Source: Rhynochetos jubatus
Lineage: Eukaryota > Chordata > Aves > Eurypygiformes > Rhynochetidae
Direction of reading: 5' to 3'
Assembly: GCA_027574665.1 (NCBI GenBank)
Contig: CM050666.1
Span: 7,254,001-7,318,000, forward strand
Length of the DNA stretch: 64,000 nt
Position 1 is the stretch's first letter; each line of letters opens with the position of its first letter. Below, in pieces: positions 13,801 through 25,900 of the stretch. A model generated the notes under the pieces. It ran no database searches and was not told the DNA's origin. It saw nothing but the letters and a program-made list of their open reading frames with translations. A program made the position numbers and the translations under genes.

Positions 13801-13930
13801 TCCAGTAAGAGATGTAGCAAGACTGGGCCAAATGGAAAAAAGTGACCAGAGGAGGTTTAGAGAAAGGGAGGGATTAGAGAAGAGCAAGAATAGACAGAAG
13901 TTGTGACATGGTCTGGGAAACTGTCCCGAG
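10880..13930. other. Intergenic DNA between DGCR2 and TSSK2, first part
   Basis: No gene is recognisable. The only protein-like signal is a short kinase catalytic-loop resemblance at 12,193-12,288, described separately. Other open frames are short and match no family. Confidence 0.6.
12193..12288 (+). pseudogene. Possible relic of a protein kinase catalytic loop (PAK-like)
   Basis: A 32-codon stretch reads ...IHRDLKRDNIL...GTSVKLPRF, closely following kinase subdomains VIb-VII (HRD, then K-x-x-N, then the DFG region). The form IHRD-K-DNIL-...SVKL resembles p21-activated kinases. The metal-binding DFG is replaced by PRF, and neither a glycine loop before it nor an activation segment or APE after it is readable, so it cannot encode a kinase. 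It is in the same orientation as TSSK2 but does not resemble that gene closely, so a tandem TSSK copy is less likely. Chance resemblance cannot be excluded. Confidence 0.4.
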
Positions 13931-13934
13931 ACGT

Positions 13935-14541
13935 GCCAGAAAGCCAACCATATCCTGGCCTGCCTCATGAGCAGCGCGGCCAGCAGGTCGAGGGAGAGGG
14001 TTCTCCCCTTCTACTCCACTCTCCTGAGATCCCACCTGGAGTAGTGCATCCAGTGCCAGGGCTCCCAATATCAGAAGAACATAGACCTGTTAGTGAGTCC
14101 AGGGGAGGCCACAAAGATCATCTGAGGGCTGGAGCCCGCCCTGCCATGGGGACAGGCTGAGAGAGCTGGGGCTGTTCAGCCTGGAGAAGGCTCCAGGGAG
14201 ACCTTGCAGCACCTTCCAGTACCTGAAGGGGGCCTACAAGGAAGCTGGGGGGGGGCTTTTTACAAGGGCCTGTAGTGACAGGACAAGGGGTAACGGGTTT
14301 AAATTGAAAGCGGGGAGATTTAGATTGGACATCGGGAAGGAATTCTTCCCGGAGAGGGTGGGGAGCACTGGGACAGGTTGCCCAGAGAAGCTGTGGGTGC
14401 CCCATCCCTGGCAGTGTCCAAGGCCAGGCTGGATGAGGCTTGGAGCAACCTGGGCTAGTGGAGGGTGTCCCTGCCCATGGCAGGGGGTTGGAACTGGATG
14501 ATCTTTAAGGTGCCTTCCAACTTAAACCATTCTCATTTTAT
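13935..14541 (+). mobile_element. CR1 LINE, 3' end fragment
   Basis: About 600 bases match the well-known 3' part of avian CR1: the end of the reverse-transcriptase frame (GGCCAGCAGGTCGAGG, then TTCAGCCTGGAGAAGG), followed by the 3' untranslated region (CAGAGAAGCTGTGG, CCCTGCCCATGGCAGG) and the terminal GATGATCTTTAAGG...CCTTCCAAC. It is 5'-truncated, as most CR1 copies are, and carries substitutions and small gaps, so it is old. Confidence 0.93.
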
Positions 14542-14544
14542 GTA

Positions 14545-17400
14545 TTACATCCTCCTGTTTCCAAAATCATCCGGAATTCCCTCTCTTTTCCATCCACTTA
14601 CATGAACAAAATCCCTTCTGGTCTCCCACCTTTTTTCCTGCACAAGGAAGGAGCCAAGCCCCAGACTGTTCATGCAACCACGCACAGGCTCTGCATGTGA
14701 TGACATTACAGCCCCACATCACACCACGCAGCCCCAGTTCTCAACATGTCTTGCAAGCAGCCAATAACCCACCACAGCCAGCCCTGCCACCACCGGTCAC
14801 TGCCAACCGCTTCTGCGGCGTTAGGAGAGTTCCAGGTCCTATTTTGGCGGAGGGAGGAAGCGTGCTAGGGCCTGGCACATCAGAAAATGCAGATAGAGAG
14901 GAACAGCAAAAGGAAAATAACCCTCTGAAAAAGAGGGGAGGCGGAAATGACAAGTCATCAAGAACTAAGGTGGTTTTTCACACTGGATTTGGCCCTGTAA
15001 GGCACATTCTATCTGCTAGTGCTACAGCAGCAAAAATATCTGGCAACAAAGGGTTTACTGATTCCCTAATTACAGATAGCAGGGGCTGAACTGCAGCAGG
15101 AAGCAGAGACCAGACATTACAGCAGGCATTACAGGAATAGCCCATCTGAAGAGCACTACATGCCCTTCAAGAGATCCAGTTTTATAGCATTTCATTGAAA
15201 ATAAATTATATTCCCAGCAAACATGTGAAGGCCCTTAAGTCTTGCAGAACCGAGACTGATTTTAGGAGGGCTGTCTAGGTTAATTCACTTGAAAGCAAAC
15301 AAAACCAGCATCACCCCACAGGATATTTAACGCAATCTGCTTTTAAGATGAGTTGCACAATACAGAACTAATCGTTCTCGGGTGTCATATTCCCCTCTCT
15401 GTTATTCCGGTTACATCTTGGTCTGAGCACAACCAGTTTGAAATGCCGTGGAAGATGCACACCCTGTCCTGCTCCTGACCTACCCCCACCCGTGGTCCCT
15501 CAAACACTACCCAGCCTTTACACCCATCCTGTGCCCAGAAGACAGAGCTCCTGGACCCTGCAAATGGGTAGGGGTCATCCAACAAGGAGATGGAGGGGAT
15601 CAGGCACCAGGCTTGAGACATGCATGCTGACCACAGCCTGCTTCCACACGTCCAGCCCATATCCCAACTTCTCTCCATGTTCCCATGCTTGTTCTTTATT
15701 TCCTTCTCTAACCCTCACCTCCTCCCAAAATAACCCTCCTCCAATTACTTGTTTCCTCGTTGGGGCCGCTCTTGCTACCCCTGTAGCCAAATTTGATGTT
15801 TCCAATACCTCTCCCTGGGTCACCTCTCCCGGTTCCATTCCCCAGCTGGTCCCCACGCTCCTCCTCAACCACCTGTGAAGCTCAGCCATTTCCCCACACG
15901 CTCTCTGTGGCGGTCCAGCTACCCGTTACCCGCTTCACCCAGCCATCTCTCGTGTCACCTTTCCTCCTTCCTCCTGGTCTGACTCAAACGGCAGGCCAGG
16001 GCCTGACCACCTGCCCACGTACCCTAACAGCGCTCCTACGTTTCATGGAGATAAGCAGAACATGTGACCATTAGGAAACAATTAATTTTTTTTAATTACT
16101 CAAGAACTTCATTATTATTTAGCCAGTTCAGTCCTTAAAGAACATCTCTGCAAGCATGGAAACGTTAGCAAATGGATTCCCTTTTCATTCATTCATGAAT
16201 ACCTGAGAATTATTCTTTTGCTTAAAGAAAAAGCTTAGCCTCCAATTATTTCTGAACTAGAAAAAAGCCCAAACCACTAATTTCTCGCAGTCCCGATTCC
16301 TGCCAATGCCATGTGGATCAACTGATTTTTACAAGGCACGCTATAAAAATCGGGTCCCTCGGAAGGGTTTTGCACAGTCAGAGACATGAGTTTTGGAAGC
16401 GGCAGTGGAAACAGCGCAAGAGGAAGCTCTCCACCAAGGCAAACGCAGCATCCAACAACCCAGACCTTACAGAAGGCTGCAGGCACTGCTCAAAGAGCTG
16501 CCTAAGATTTTCCATGGATGTTCCCTCGCTAAAACATCACCCCAGTACAGCAAGTGTCAAGGCTGCCAAGGGTTACGCTGGCTGTCTTGTACTCAGGCGT
16601 GGTGCAGGAAGCGTACACACCTGGCTACGCCTGCTCCCTCCTGAAAGGCGCCGGGTGCTTCTCCTGCCTGGATCACACCACACAAGCGCTCATCCCACAC
16701 TCAAAGGTCAGCTCATACCGGAGCAAGCGCGGCTCTGAGTGCAGGCTACGTACGGTTAAAAATGCTCTTCATTTTTTTGGCTGACTACAAAAATGAGCCA
16801 AAAGTTTCAAAGAATGGGAGGAAACCCCCCCAAAAAAAGCCCATGTGGCTGTCAGAAGTGCAACTTCAAGCTGTTGGACAAAGCAGGATTGTCCCTAGCC
16901 CCCCCATGTTGTGGTTATCAGCATCACAGAGCCTTTGGAATCACACAACTACAGCTGTAAAAGACATTTGAGAAAGCTGAATTCAAAAAAGCCCCTGACT
17001 GATTACAGCGAAGTGATCAACGTGCAAAACAGTAATCCTGAGAGCCCTTCTGAGGAAGGTGTTGGTGTAACCCTTTCTGAAGAACACCAGAAGCTGGAAG
17101 TCAGAACTCCCCCACTGAGTAAGGGTTTAGGAAAAAACACAGCTGCAGAGCCCACAGAGGCAGCCAATGGATGGGCTGGATGAACAAGGAAAGGAACTTG
17201 AGAAGCCACCTCCTTCCCCTAACAAGCCCACAAGGAAAAAAAACCCAAACCACTTCTTGAACACAGCCCTGGTGAAGGCAAGAAAAGCAGCACCCCATCC
17301 CTTCTGAGGGAAGCTGGCCGACGAGGAGCAAGGCCACCGTACACCAGAAGGAAGCCCACGTGGGGCTTGAAAGGTCATCTGAGACATACAAAAGCCGACA
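14545..17400. other. Intergenic DNA between DGCR2 and TSSK2, second part
   Basis: I see no gene, RNA or recognisable repeat here. Composition is mixed, with an AT-rich patch near 16,080-16,260. Confidence 0.55.
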
Positions 17401-17409
17401 GTCAAAATT

Positions 17410-17613
17410 TCATAGAATCACAGACTGGTTTGGGTTGGAAGGGACCTTAAAGAACATCCAGTGCCACCCCCCCCCGCCATGGGAACGGACACCCTCCACC
17501 AGACCAGGTTGCTCCAAGCCTCATCCAGCCTGGCCTTGGACACTCCCAGGGATGGGGCACCCACAGCTTCTCTGGGCAACCTGTCTGAGTGCGTCACCAC
17601 CCTCTCCGGGAAT
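17410..17613 (-). mobile_element. CR1 LINE, 3' end fragment (reverse orientation)
   Basis: The copy starts with the reverse complement of the CR1 terminus (CATAGAATCACAGACTGG, GGTTGGAAGGGACCTTAAAG) and continues through AGGCTGGATGAGGCTTGGAGC and GCAACCTG in reverse. It is about 200 bases long, 5'-truncated, and ends about 380 bases before the TSSK2-type start codon. Confidence 0.93.
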
Positions 17614-17761
17614 AATTATAAAAATTATTTCACCTAACGTGAATAATTATAAAAATCCTTAGGTATATTTTAGGAGAGAAAAACATTCAAGTTACTTCCA
17701 TCCTCTTAGCAAAACTAACTATAAAGATCATTTTATGAAGAGCACAACTGACATCTCCCAG

Positions 17762-17867
17762 TGACGTGATGTTAAGTTTTGCCCCGGATGACAACCTCCA
17801 ATAGCTTTATGAAAGGACTGAAAGTTTCTTCCAAGTGCCCGGTGCAGGGGCAGTGCCTATGACATCA
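17762..17867 (+). promoter_or_regulatory. Two CRE-like sites upstream of the TSSK2-type gene
   Basis: TGACGTGA begins at 17,762 and TGACATCA at 17,860, about 235 and 137 bases before the start codon. Each differs by one base from the consensus CRE TGACGTCA. CREM-driven CRE sites are established in promoters of post-meiotic testis genes, which suits this kinase. No convincing TATA box is seen. Confidence 0.4.
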
Positions 17868-17996
17868 CACAGAGGCCAGTGCTGGGATGTCCACCCGCTC
17901 GCCACACCAGCACCGAGCCACCACAATGGCACATGAGCACTGCTCCTGCCCCCACGCGTGATGCACACCGGCACCAAATTATGCAGCTCTCCCACC

Positions 17997-18965
17997 ATGG
18001 ATGATGCTGTGGTGCTTGGAAAGAAAGGCTATAGCCTGAGCAACACGCTCGGAGAGGGCTCTTACGGCAAAGTGAAATCTGCCTACTGCGACCGGCTGAA
18101 ATGCAACGTGGCCATCAAGATAATCGACAAGAGGCAAACTCCTCGGGACTTCCTGGAAAGATTTCTCCCCAGGGAAATAGAGGCCGTGAGACGTTTGCAT
18201 CACCCATCAATCATCAAAGCCCATGAGATTTTTGAGACACTAGCTGGGAAAGTGTACATCGTGATGGAGCTGGGGGAAAAGGGAGACCTCCTGGACTACA
18301 TCAAGATCACAGGAGCCATGGAAGAGGACGTCGCTCGCGCCAAGTTTTGGCAGTTGGCTTCTGCCATCAAGCATTGCCACGACCTGGACTTCGCTCACAG
18401 AGACCTGAAATGTGAGAACATCCTTCTCGACGAGGACCTCAACATCAAGCTCTCAGACTTTGGCTTTTCCAAAGCCTTGTCTCGGGATGAAAATGGCAGA
18501 ATTATTCTCAGCAAGACCTTCTGCGGGTCGGCTGCGTACGCAGCCCCGGAAGTGCTACAGGGCATTCCTTGTGACCCCCGGATTTCTGACATATGGAGCC
18601 TGGGCGTCATCCTGTACACAATGGTCTACGCTTTAATGCCGTTTGACGATTCCAACGTCAGGAAAATGATCTGTATTCAGAAACAACACAGGATTCCTTT
18701 CCCCAGCTCAAAATACCTGACTGTAGACTGCAAGGACCTCATCTACCGCTTGCTCCAGCCCAACATGTCTCAGAGGTTGTGCATAGATGAAGTTTTGAAA
18801 CACTCCTGGCTGCAGACTCCGAAATCCACGATCCCTTCCCCTCTGCCAGCTGCAGAAGAGGGTGAGTGTTCCCAAAACCTGCGGGAAGAAAAACCTGAGC
18901 ACGAGCAGCAAGCCACATCCCATTCTGCGGAAGGGGGAAAGGAGAAGGAAACAGGAGCCTCTTAA
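17997..18965 (+). CDS. TSSK2: Testis-specific serine/threonine kinase, TSSK2 (TSSK1/2 type)
   Basis: This intronless gene encodes 322 residues. TSSK kinases phosphorylate sperm proteins such as TSKS during spermatid maturation. All catalytic landmarks are present: glycine loop G19-E-G-S-Y-G24, lysine K41 in VAIK, HRD 134-136 with K138 and N141, DFG 154-156 and APE 183-185. T174 in the activation loop ([11 protein letters not shown]) is at the same number as the regulatory threonine of mammalian TSSK1/2. The start at MDDA was chosen because it has a strong Kozak context (CCCACCATGG) and matches the family start; an in-frame ATG 39 bases upstream is less likely. The C-terminal tail after the kinase domain is short and Glu/Ser-rich, making the protein about 35 residues shorter than human TSSK2. 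The position next to DGCR2 and ESS2 favours TSSK2 over TSSK1. Confidence 0.92.
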   Translation: MDDAVVLGKKGYSLSNTLGEGSYGKVKSAYCDRLKCNVAIKIIDKRQTPRDFLERFLPREIEAVRRLHHPSIIKAHEIFETLAGKVYIVMELGEKGDLLDYIKITGAMEEDVARAKFWQLASAIKHCHDLDFAHRDLKCENILLDEDLNIKLSDFGFSKALSRDENGRIILSKTFCGSAAYAAPEVLQGIPCDPRISDIWSLGVILYTMVYALMPFDDSNVRKMICIQKQHRIPFPSSKYLTVDCKDLIYRLLQPNMSQRLCIDEVLKHSWLQTPKSTIPSPLPAAEEGECSQNLREEKPEHEQQATSHSAEGGKEKETGAS

Positions 18966-19950
18966 GGATGGCTGGTTGTAACGGTATCACAAAGCCGGTT
19001 TAACTTGTGAACTGCTGGTTCTCTACTTCAGCTCCTCTCGACCCTTTCAGCAAGAGTTCTCATCTTTTGCTTCACAAAGTATAGCAACAGAAGACAGTAC
19101 GTCTGCCGAGGTGAATAAACAGCTTAACACCATTATTTCCAAAAGACCCGTCCCTGATGTGCTCGTGGGGATGAGAAGTTACTGTCAAAACACATTGGAA
19201 AGTTTCTTTCAGTGCTGCTGACACTTAACAGCTCTTGCGCTCACGTTTCTCAAGTTCCTGACTGCACCAGCTGCAGAGTTCACACGTGCATCGACCACAT
19301 TTTGGATTCAGGAAGAAGGCAAGTTATTAGGAAGCGTGAACTGATGTCTGAAACGGCATGCACACTGTTTCCGTAACGTACCAACTCTCTTGACAGGCTG
19401 CCTGTACGTTCAAGAGCACGTTTAAACTCCACTTTAATTAAAGAGAAGCCCTCTAAAATTCTGCGTCATGTCTCAATATATACATGGTTGTACCCCCTCT
19501 TCTGCAAAACACAAAACCAAAGAACTTTAACAACACGGAAAAAAGTCCACTTCAACCTTTTAGGAAGTTTTACCACATTTTATAAATAGACATATCTGTA
19601 CAGAAAAGTATTTAAATGCATGGCCATCTTAGAAATATGTGTCTAAAAAATTACCACTGTTTTCCAAGAGCCCAGAATCTTCTCTGCCGTTGCAGCCCTG
19701 TGCATCCACCCATGCAGTTCAAAAGGAAGTTACACCACAGCAGGAGATACTCTACTTCCAAAAAGCACATCACAGGCTATTTTAGCTATATAGTGTAGAG
19801 CAGCGCTGGTCCCAAACCCCGTAACCGCTGGCTTTCATTCAGGCAGCTGTATCTGTGCCTGGATCCCTTACTACCGACAGCTCACAGCATCCAGCTTGCA
19901 GACAGCCGAGCACAGCCAGTTCACCGTCGCCCTGCTGGCGACTAGAATAT
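18966..19950. other. Tail-to-tail spacer holding the 3' UTRs of TSSK2 and ESS2
   Basis: The two genes converge here. The plus strand carries AATAAA at 19,114. On the minus strand the only reasonable hexamer I see is ATTAAA at 19,433-19,438, about 515 bases after the ESS2 stop. No coding sequence is seen. Confidence 0.5.
19114..19119 (+). terminator. Poly(A) signal AATAAA, TSSK2-type gene
   Basis: A canonical hexamer lies about 150 bases after the TSSK2 stop codon. Confidence 0.6.
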
Positions 19951-22900
19951 TCACAAGAAGTCAGACACCTTCCTTCTTTTAGGAAGCTGCAGCAAATTGT
20001 CTGTGATGGATGTAGTATCCTGAGATGCCGGCGTCTGAGATACTGTCCTAGACTGTGGGGTGCTTGTGGGTGTATGAGGCCCGCTTGCTGGGGTCTTGTA
20101 ACCAGGAGTTCCTGTGTGGGCTGGGGAAGGAGTATAGCTGGCTCGCAGGGCTTTGTCAGTGTATTTACTTGCAGTCCTGTTTACTAGTCTTTGCAAAGCT
20201 GGTGACATCGCTGGGCTTAGTCCTTTCGGAGTGAGGCTGGAATAGAATTGTAAAGGACTTTAAAATCTCCGTCTATCAGGAAGAGCATCAGTGCTTCCAC
20301 AGGCAAGCTCGGTATCCACTCCCCGCACAGACCAGACCCGCTGGCTGCAGAAGTCATCCTGCCGGCAGGTAGTGCAGCCTGTCTCTCTAGAGAGGCAAGT
20401 GACAGAAAAACCTCCTACATCCCTCCCAGACCTGAGTGGCGCTGCCTGCCTTCTCCCCTGAGCCTGTTCCGTCCTTCCCGTAACCCGGCCAAGCAAGCTT
20501 TATCACGTCTCCTCTTTGCCATGAGGCAAGACACTGATCCAGACGCATCCCTGGGTGGCTGCAGGGCAGACAGCTGACAAGAGGGAGTATCAGCGACAGC
20601 CACCAGCCACCTCCCCTCAGGAATGAATTCTTTTAATTTCTAAAAACTTCTGGTTTGACTGTACCTCTTCCTGCTTCCAGTACTCTTATCATTCCTCCCT
20701 TTCTACATATGCTGATTTAACTCTCATCAGAAGATACCCAGCCTCAGTTCTGCTCTCACAACGGAAGTCTCACCTGGCCAAGTTTTCCGTCACTTTTCGA
20801 AGCGCCTCCTGCTTCTTTGCTCGGTTTTTAGCTGCCACTTCGTTGGCCATCTTGAGTCCCAGCCTCTCACGGCGCCCAGGCTCCAGGATCTATAAATGCA
20901 TCACACAGTTCACTCACCAAAGCACTCGAGTGCGGCATAAATGAGTCAAAGCACCTTCACAGTTGGATTCCAGCCTACAGGGATCTAAGCTGGGGTCAGC
21001 CCACACCTCTCTGCTGCTCTATGACAGCCAGAGAGGACACACAGGGCCCTTCAACCTGCCTTAGCAAGTAACAAAAATGGTAAAACCAGTTCAGTCAAGG
21101 AAGCAGCCATTACCTCTGGCATTTCCTCCTGCTGTCTCTCCTAGACAAACAATGTCACCTGTGTCTTGCCTAGCCTGGCCCCTAGCCAGCCAGCTCTCAG
21201 GCAAACACAGACATTGCTAAACAGCAGGAGAACCAGTCAAGGGCTTCGGAGTCTGCCAGAACAAAGGCACATATAGCAAAATACACCTTTCTTAAACCAA
21301 GAGCCTCAGACAGCTCACATTCAGTTCCACCAGCAGGGGACAGGCGGCATGCAGGGTCAGGTGCCATTAGCAAAGCCAGAGCTCCTTTTCTACTCTCAAG
21401 TGATACACCTGCCTCAGGCTGTGACAGATCAAGACAGAAGGAAATCCTACAATTTCTACCCATTCGTACATTAAAACCTGAGAAATCGGGTGTCTCTTCA
21501 GCCTCCTCTGAAAGCCCCTCTGTCTGGGCCCATCATCATATATTGAGCCTCACTCTCCTGTCAACAGTGTGTGTTCCACCCCAGGGATCTCCAGCACATA
21601 GCTTTCATGTGGAGCCATGTCCACCTCCGCCCTCCAAGCAGAACCTAGATCATTAGTCTCAAGGACTGGGAACACAGCCCAGAGATGTGTCACGCTCCCA
21701 CAACAATGTTAATCTATTAGTTACTCACTTGCCTTTCCCTTCTTAGTCCTCCCCTCCCCCACCAGAAGAATGACATGCTGACTCCTGACGTAAAATACCT
21801 TGAAGGCTGGTCCAGGTGTTCTGTCCACGTACGGCGTCTCTGACCCTTCCAGACGCAAAGGGGTGCTTTCGATTTCACCCCAGGTCATAAAAGGAGACTC
21901 ATTCACACCTAAAACCCAAATTTTAAGAGTCATGCTCATGCAAGACATTTGGCTACTTGTTCACTACAAAAAATCCAAAGAAGGAAATTATGAAACGCGG
22001 CAAATTCATCAACACACAAAGGAGCCCCTGCGTAGCAAAGGAAACCACAGCCCATGTTGAACAGTAACATGGGGTTCCCATTAAAAGAGCGTGACCTTCA
22101 ACGCACAGGATTTCCTGTGGCTGGGTCACCCTCTAGGTTACAACACCCATACACTGTCTATCCAACTGTTTAATTTTCCATTTGGTGAGCTTTTGCTTAG
22201 CACACCTTCAATTTTTCCTCTACAGTACTAGTCTTCCCCTCTGCCATCATACGAGACTCTTTTAACGACGGAGAACTATTTAAAAGCCGGGAAGTGAGCA
22301 GAGGACTTAAGATATATGTAACAGCCAAATGTATCCTCAGTTCATCTTGAGGCTAGCATGTGCCCAACAGTGAGTACACCCTGCCTAACTGCTACAACTG
22401 CAGAATAGAATCGAAAAGCCCTGGCTAGAAAACCCTGCTGCCCAGGGTTTGGCATCTACAGTGGAGAGAGGAGGTGCGCTCCAAATGCCACCTACAGGCT
22501 TTCCAGAGGAAAAGCCTCAGTATGTTCTTTTAGCGTGACAACAAGACAGGAAAACAATAACTGCTGGTGAAGAACAGCTAAAAATTCAGATATCCCATTT
22601 CAACTGAAGAAAAACAATCAATGTTTTCTAACTGAAAATATCCTGCGGCTAACACATCTGAACAAAAGGATTTAACACACTCGTGTATTCAGACAAAGAA
22701 AGAGCCTAGAAAGCAGCAGACCTGGAGGAAGACAGCAGGCTAGCCTGTGAAGGAGGTGAGATACACCACATCCCTATGAGCCAGGCAGAACAGTCGGCAA
22801 ACCACTGGGCACACTGACACCAGTGCTCCCCATTTTGCAAAGTGAGCAACTGAACTCATTGGAAGGTTAACGTTTGCAAAAGGTTCGAATTCTTATCTTT

Positions 22901-25900
22901 AAGCTCTAGAGAAGCGTTACCCAGGGATAAAACAAGCAGCCACATCATTTCAGGTGTCTAGGAAGGCTCACTGCCCTCTAGATGATCCCTATGCAGTGGC
23001 ACAGAAGCTTGCTCAGAGCCTCTCGGGTACAGCATGACTTCCCTTGCCAGTGTGCTGGGCTAGGATTTAAGTCCTGCATCAAACTGGCACACACGGTACG
23101 CAAGGAAGTCACCAGCTCCTGAGACACAGACAGAAGGCTCACCTCCTTGTCTAAACCAACAATGATACCCCAGTGTTGAACAGAGCATCAAAATAAGTGC
23201 ATAGCAGTCCTCTTACAACAGAAAAACTAAGAAAACACTCTTACCAGGGGCAGGAGAGGGGGTAGCCACAAATCCATATCCATTGACTTTTGGAGACTCT
23301 TGGGGTATCAGCTCTTTCCCATCTGGTCCCACTTTGCCTTGTTTGTACTGAAATAAAAGACAAGGCCACTCATGTGGAGAAAGGTGCGAGACAACCGTGC
23401 CTAGCACGCACACTGTTCTCCTGACTGATGCACAACACCACGGCAAAGTTTAACAAGGTTTCAGTCAGAACAAGTAAAATTATCCAACCTGGGCGTTGAG
23501 GGCTGCCGCTTGCTGGAGCTGTGATTTGCTCACAGCCTGGCTAAAAGGGTCCTTCACAAAACGCGTGTTTCGATGGACAACTTCCCTGGGCTTCTTAAAT
23601 ACGTCGTCCTCATCAGGCACACCTTGAAAAGCAAAACATCCTTTAAGAAAGGGCTCAGGTAACGCTAGGCAGGGTGCTCTAGAGCTTCCGACCAACATGA
23701 CACTTGCCACACATTCCTACACAACACAGAATCCGCCAGCAATTGCAGCGTGTATCTCCAGCAAGTTAAATTTTGCACTAGATACATACTTTGTAACACC
23801 CAAAATCTATAAATTCAAATCAGATTTTTAGAAACAAACTAAAAAAAACCCCAGATGAAACGACTTTGTCTACTTCACTGGTTTGCAGAAATTATCAACC
23901 ATACATTTATAGCCGAAAAGAAAATTGCGTTTACAAAATGATGTAGCGTTCTCTAGCAACCAAGGGACCAGCAATCCCTAGGGACAGTCTCTGAGCAGAA
24001 GAAGGAATAAAGATGACAAGAAACTGCTCATAAATAACACAGACCAAACTGGAAAGAGCTTTGGTGCCTGAAAACAAGTGCTTCTGTAACACAGATAATG
24101 AGCTTCTCAGTGACAAACAGAACATGATCAAACTTTGCCTTCACGGGCAAAGGAGCAAAGTCCAAAGAAAGAAAAAGGGAAAAAAAAAAAAATCCACCAA
24201 CCTTTTTTTAAACAACTTTACATATCTGAGCTTCACAAAGCACAGCATCAGCAGTAAGAGCTACTCAGTCACCTACAGACACGCTGTAAGGACCGTTTGG
24301 AATCAACCCATCTAGAACCAACGTCTCTCCTGAAAACCTGCACGCCTCACCTGTCGGATAATACATGAGGGTGTTTCGAGCCGTGTACTCCCAGGTCTCC
24401 AGTCCAGCTTTCACATTCTCCAGAGCTTGCTGCTCTGCTGAAGGAAGTGCCAGGTTCTCACTTCGCCGCTGAAAGGGCGAGGGGCCGGGGGAGAAAAAAA
24501 TTAATCAGATCTGAAACCAACTCCTGGTTGGAACAATCTTTTAATCAGGCATACACAACCTGGAGAGCTCAGTCCCGAGCTCAGCGACCTGCCCCAGCCC
24601 ACTTTGCATCTGGCATGACACAAGCACTCTCTCTCTGGCAAGTGGCATTTGAGAAACCACCCTGTTCCCAGGTGAGCTTGCAAACAAGAACTCTGTACGC
24701 GGTTCTGACACAGAATCAAGTGAACACTAAATAATTCACTCCTTGGAAAGATTATGATTTTGGCTTTGTTACATGTAGTGACAACACTTGTGATGGCTCA
24801 AGCTTTCTGGGTTTTTTTCCACTGTTAATCAAAATTCAAGCGAAGCATTCATTGCTAAAGAAGGGAAGAGCAACATTCAGCACACCTAATACAAAGGCAG
24901 TCTACAAGGCTCTGGCACGTAACCTTGGGAGAATATTTGAACCATCCCAGTCTCGTGCAAACTGTGTTAGCTGAGGCAAGCAGTAACCAAACAGACACTT
25001 CTTCAATACTTAGGGTTTTCAAACGTTTCCGCTGGCAGCACAGGTATGGAAGCATTTGACATATTCCCGGAATTACCTGTGTGCTGTTAGCAGCATACTA
25101 GTATCACTGATAGCAAAAAGAAAGTAACAGAGCGCAGTCAGCCACCGATGTTACTCCATTTAAAAATTCTCACACTAATGAAACTAGACAATGACTGCCA
25201 GAAGTTATGTACTAAGAGACATCAACTGATGTCCTTAATAGGTATCATCCATATACATTTAAATAGCAGTACTGTCACCGAGTACGTTAAATGAGGCATG
25301 ACGAAGTTGTCTGCTACACAAACAGGCACGCTGTGCAGGGGAACGCAAGGTCTGAACAGAGCACTGGCTGACAAGAAGACACACAATATCAGGATAAAAC
25401 CAGCTCTGGTAGCTTCACCATGACCTGAAACAACCCCTGTGCTGTGGGAATGTTCTCCTAAGCCTGCCTTTTAATTCTGGATGAAAGCATTCGAGCAAAG
25501 ATGCATAAGGAGCCACAGAGGGCATTTTTACTGTAACAGCCTCCAAGGGTTTACATCAGCTGGGATAAAAACATAACATTCACAACAGCAGCAGTAAACA
25601 CTCACGCATCAGCGCCAAACTTCATTAAAAAGCACAGCAGCTCACATCCATCACTGACATCTGGCAAGAGGGCCAGCTGCTCACTGCCGACGGAGAAAGA
25701 TCCACACGGCAGCCCCAGAACAGCCCCTGAACCTCCCACAAAGCTAGCTGAGGAAGAGGGCACGACCAGCCATACTGCGCGCAGCCAAATGGATTATTAC
25801 TGACCATATAAACAGAAAACTGAAATAACAAAGACTATCTAACTGTAAATAGTGAAGGACAAACAAGAGGAACTGTTCTCAGCTGCTGTCCTTGGTGTTG

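Noticed and set aside
14697..15089. 130-codon plus-strand open frame with a Lys/Glu/Asn-rich middle
   Set aside because: It resembles no protein family and has no supporting splice or promoter signals; it lies in ordinary intergenic DNA.
17958..17996. Upstream in-frame ATG for the TSSK2-type kinase
   Set aside because: The downstream ATG has a near-perfect Kozak context and matches the MDDA family start.
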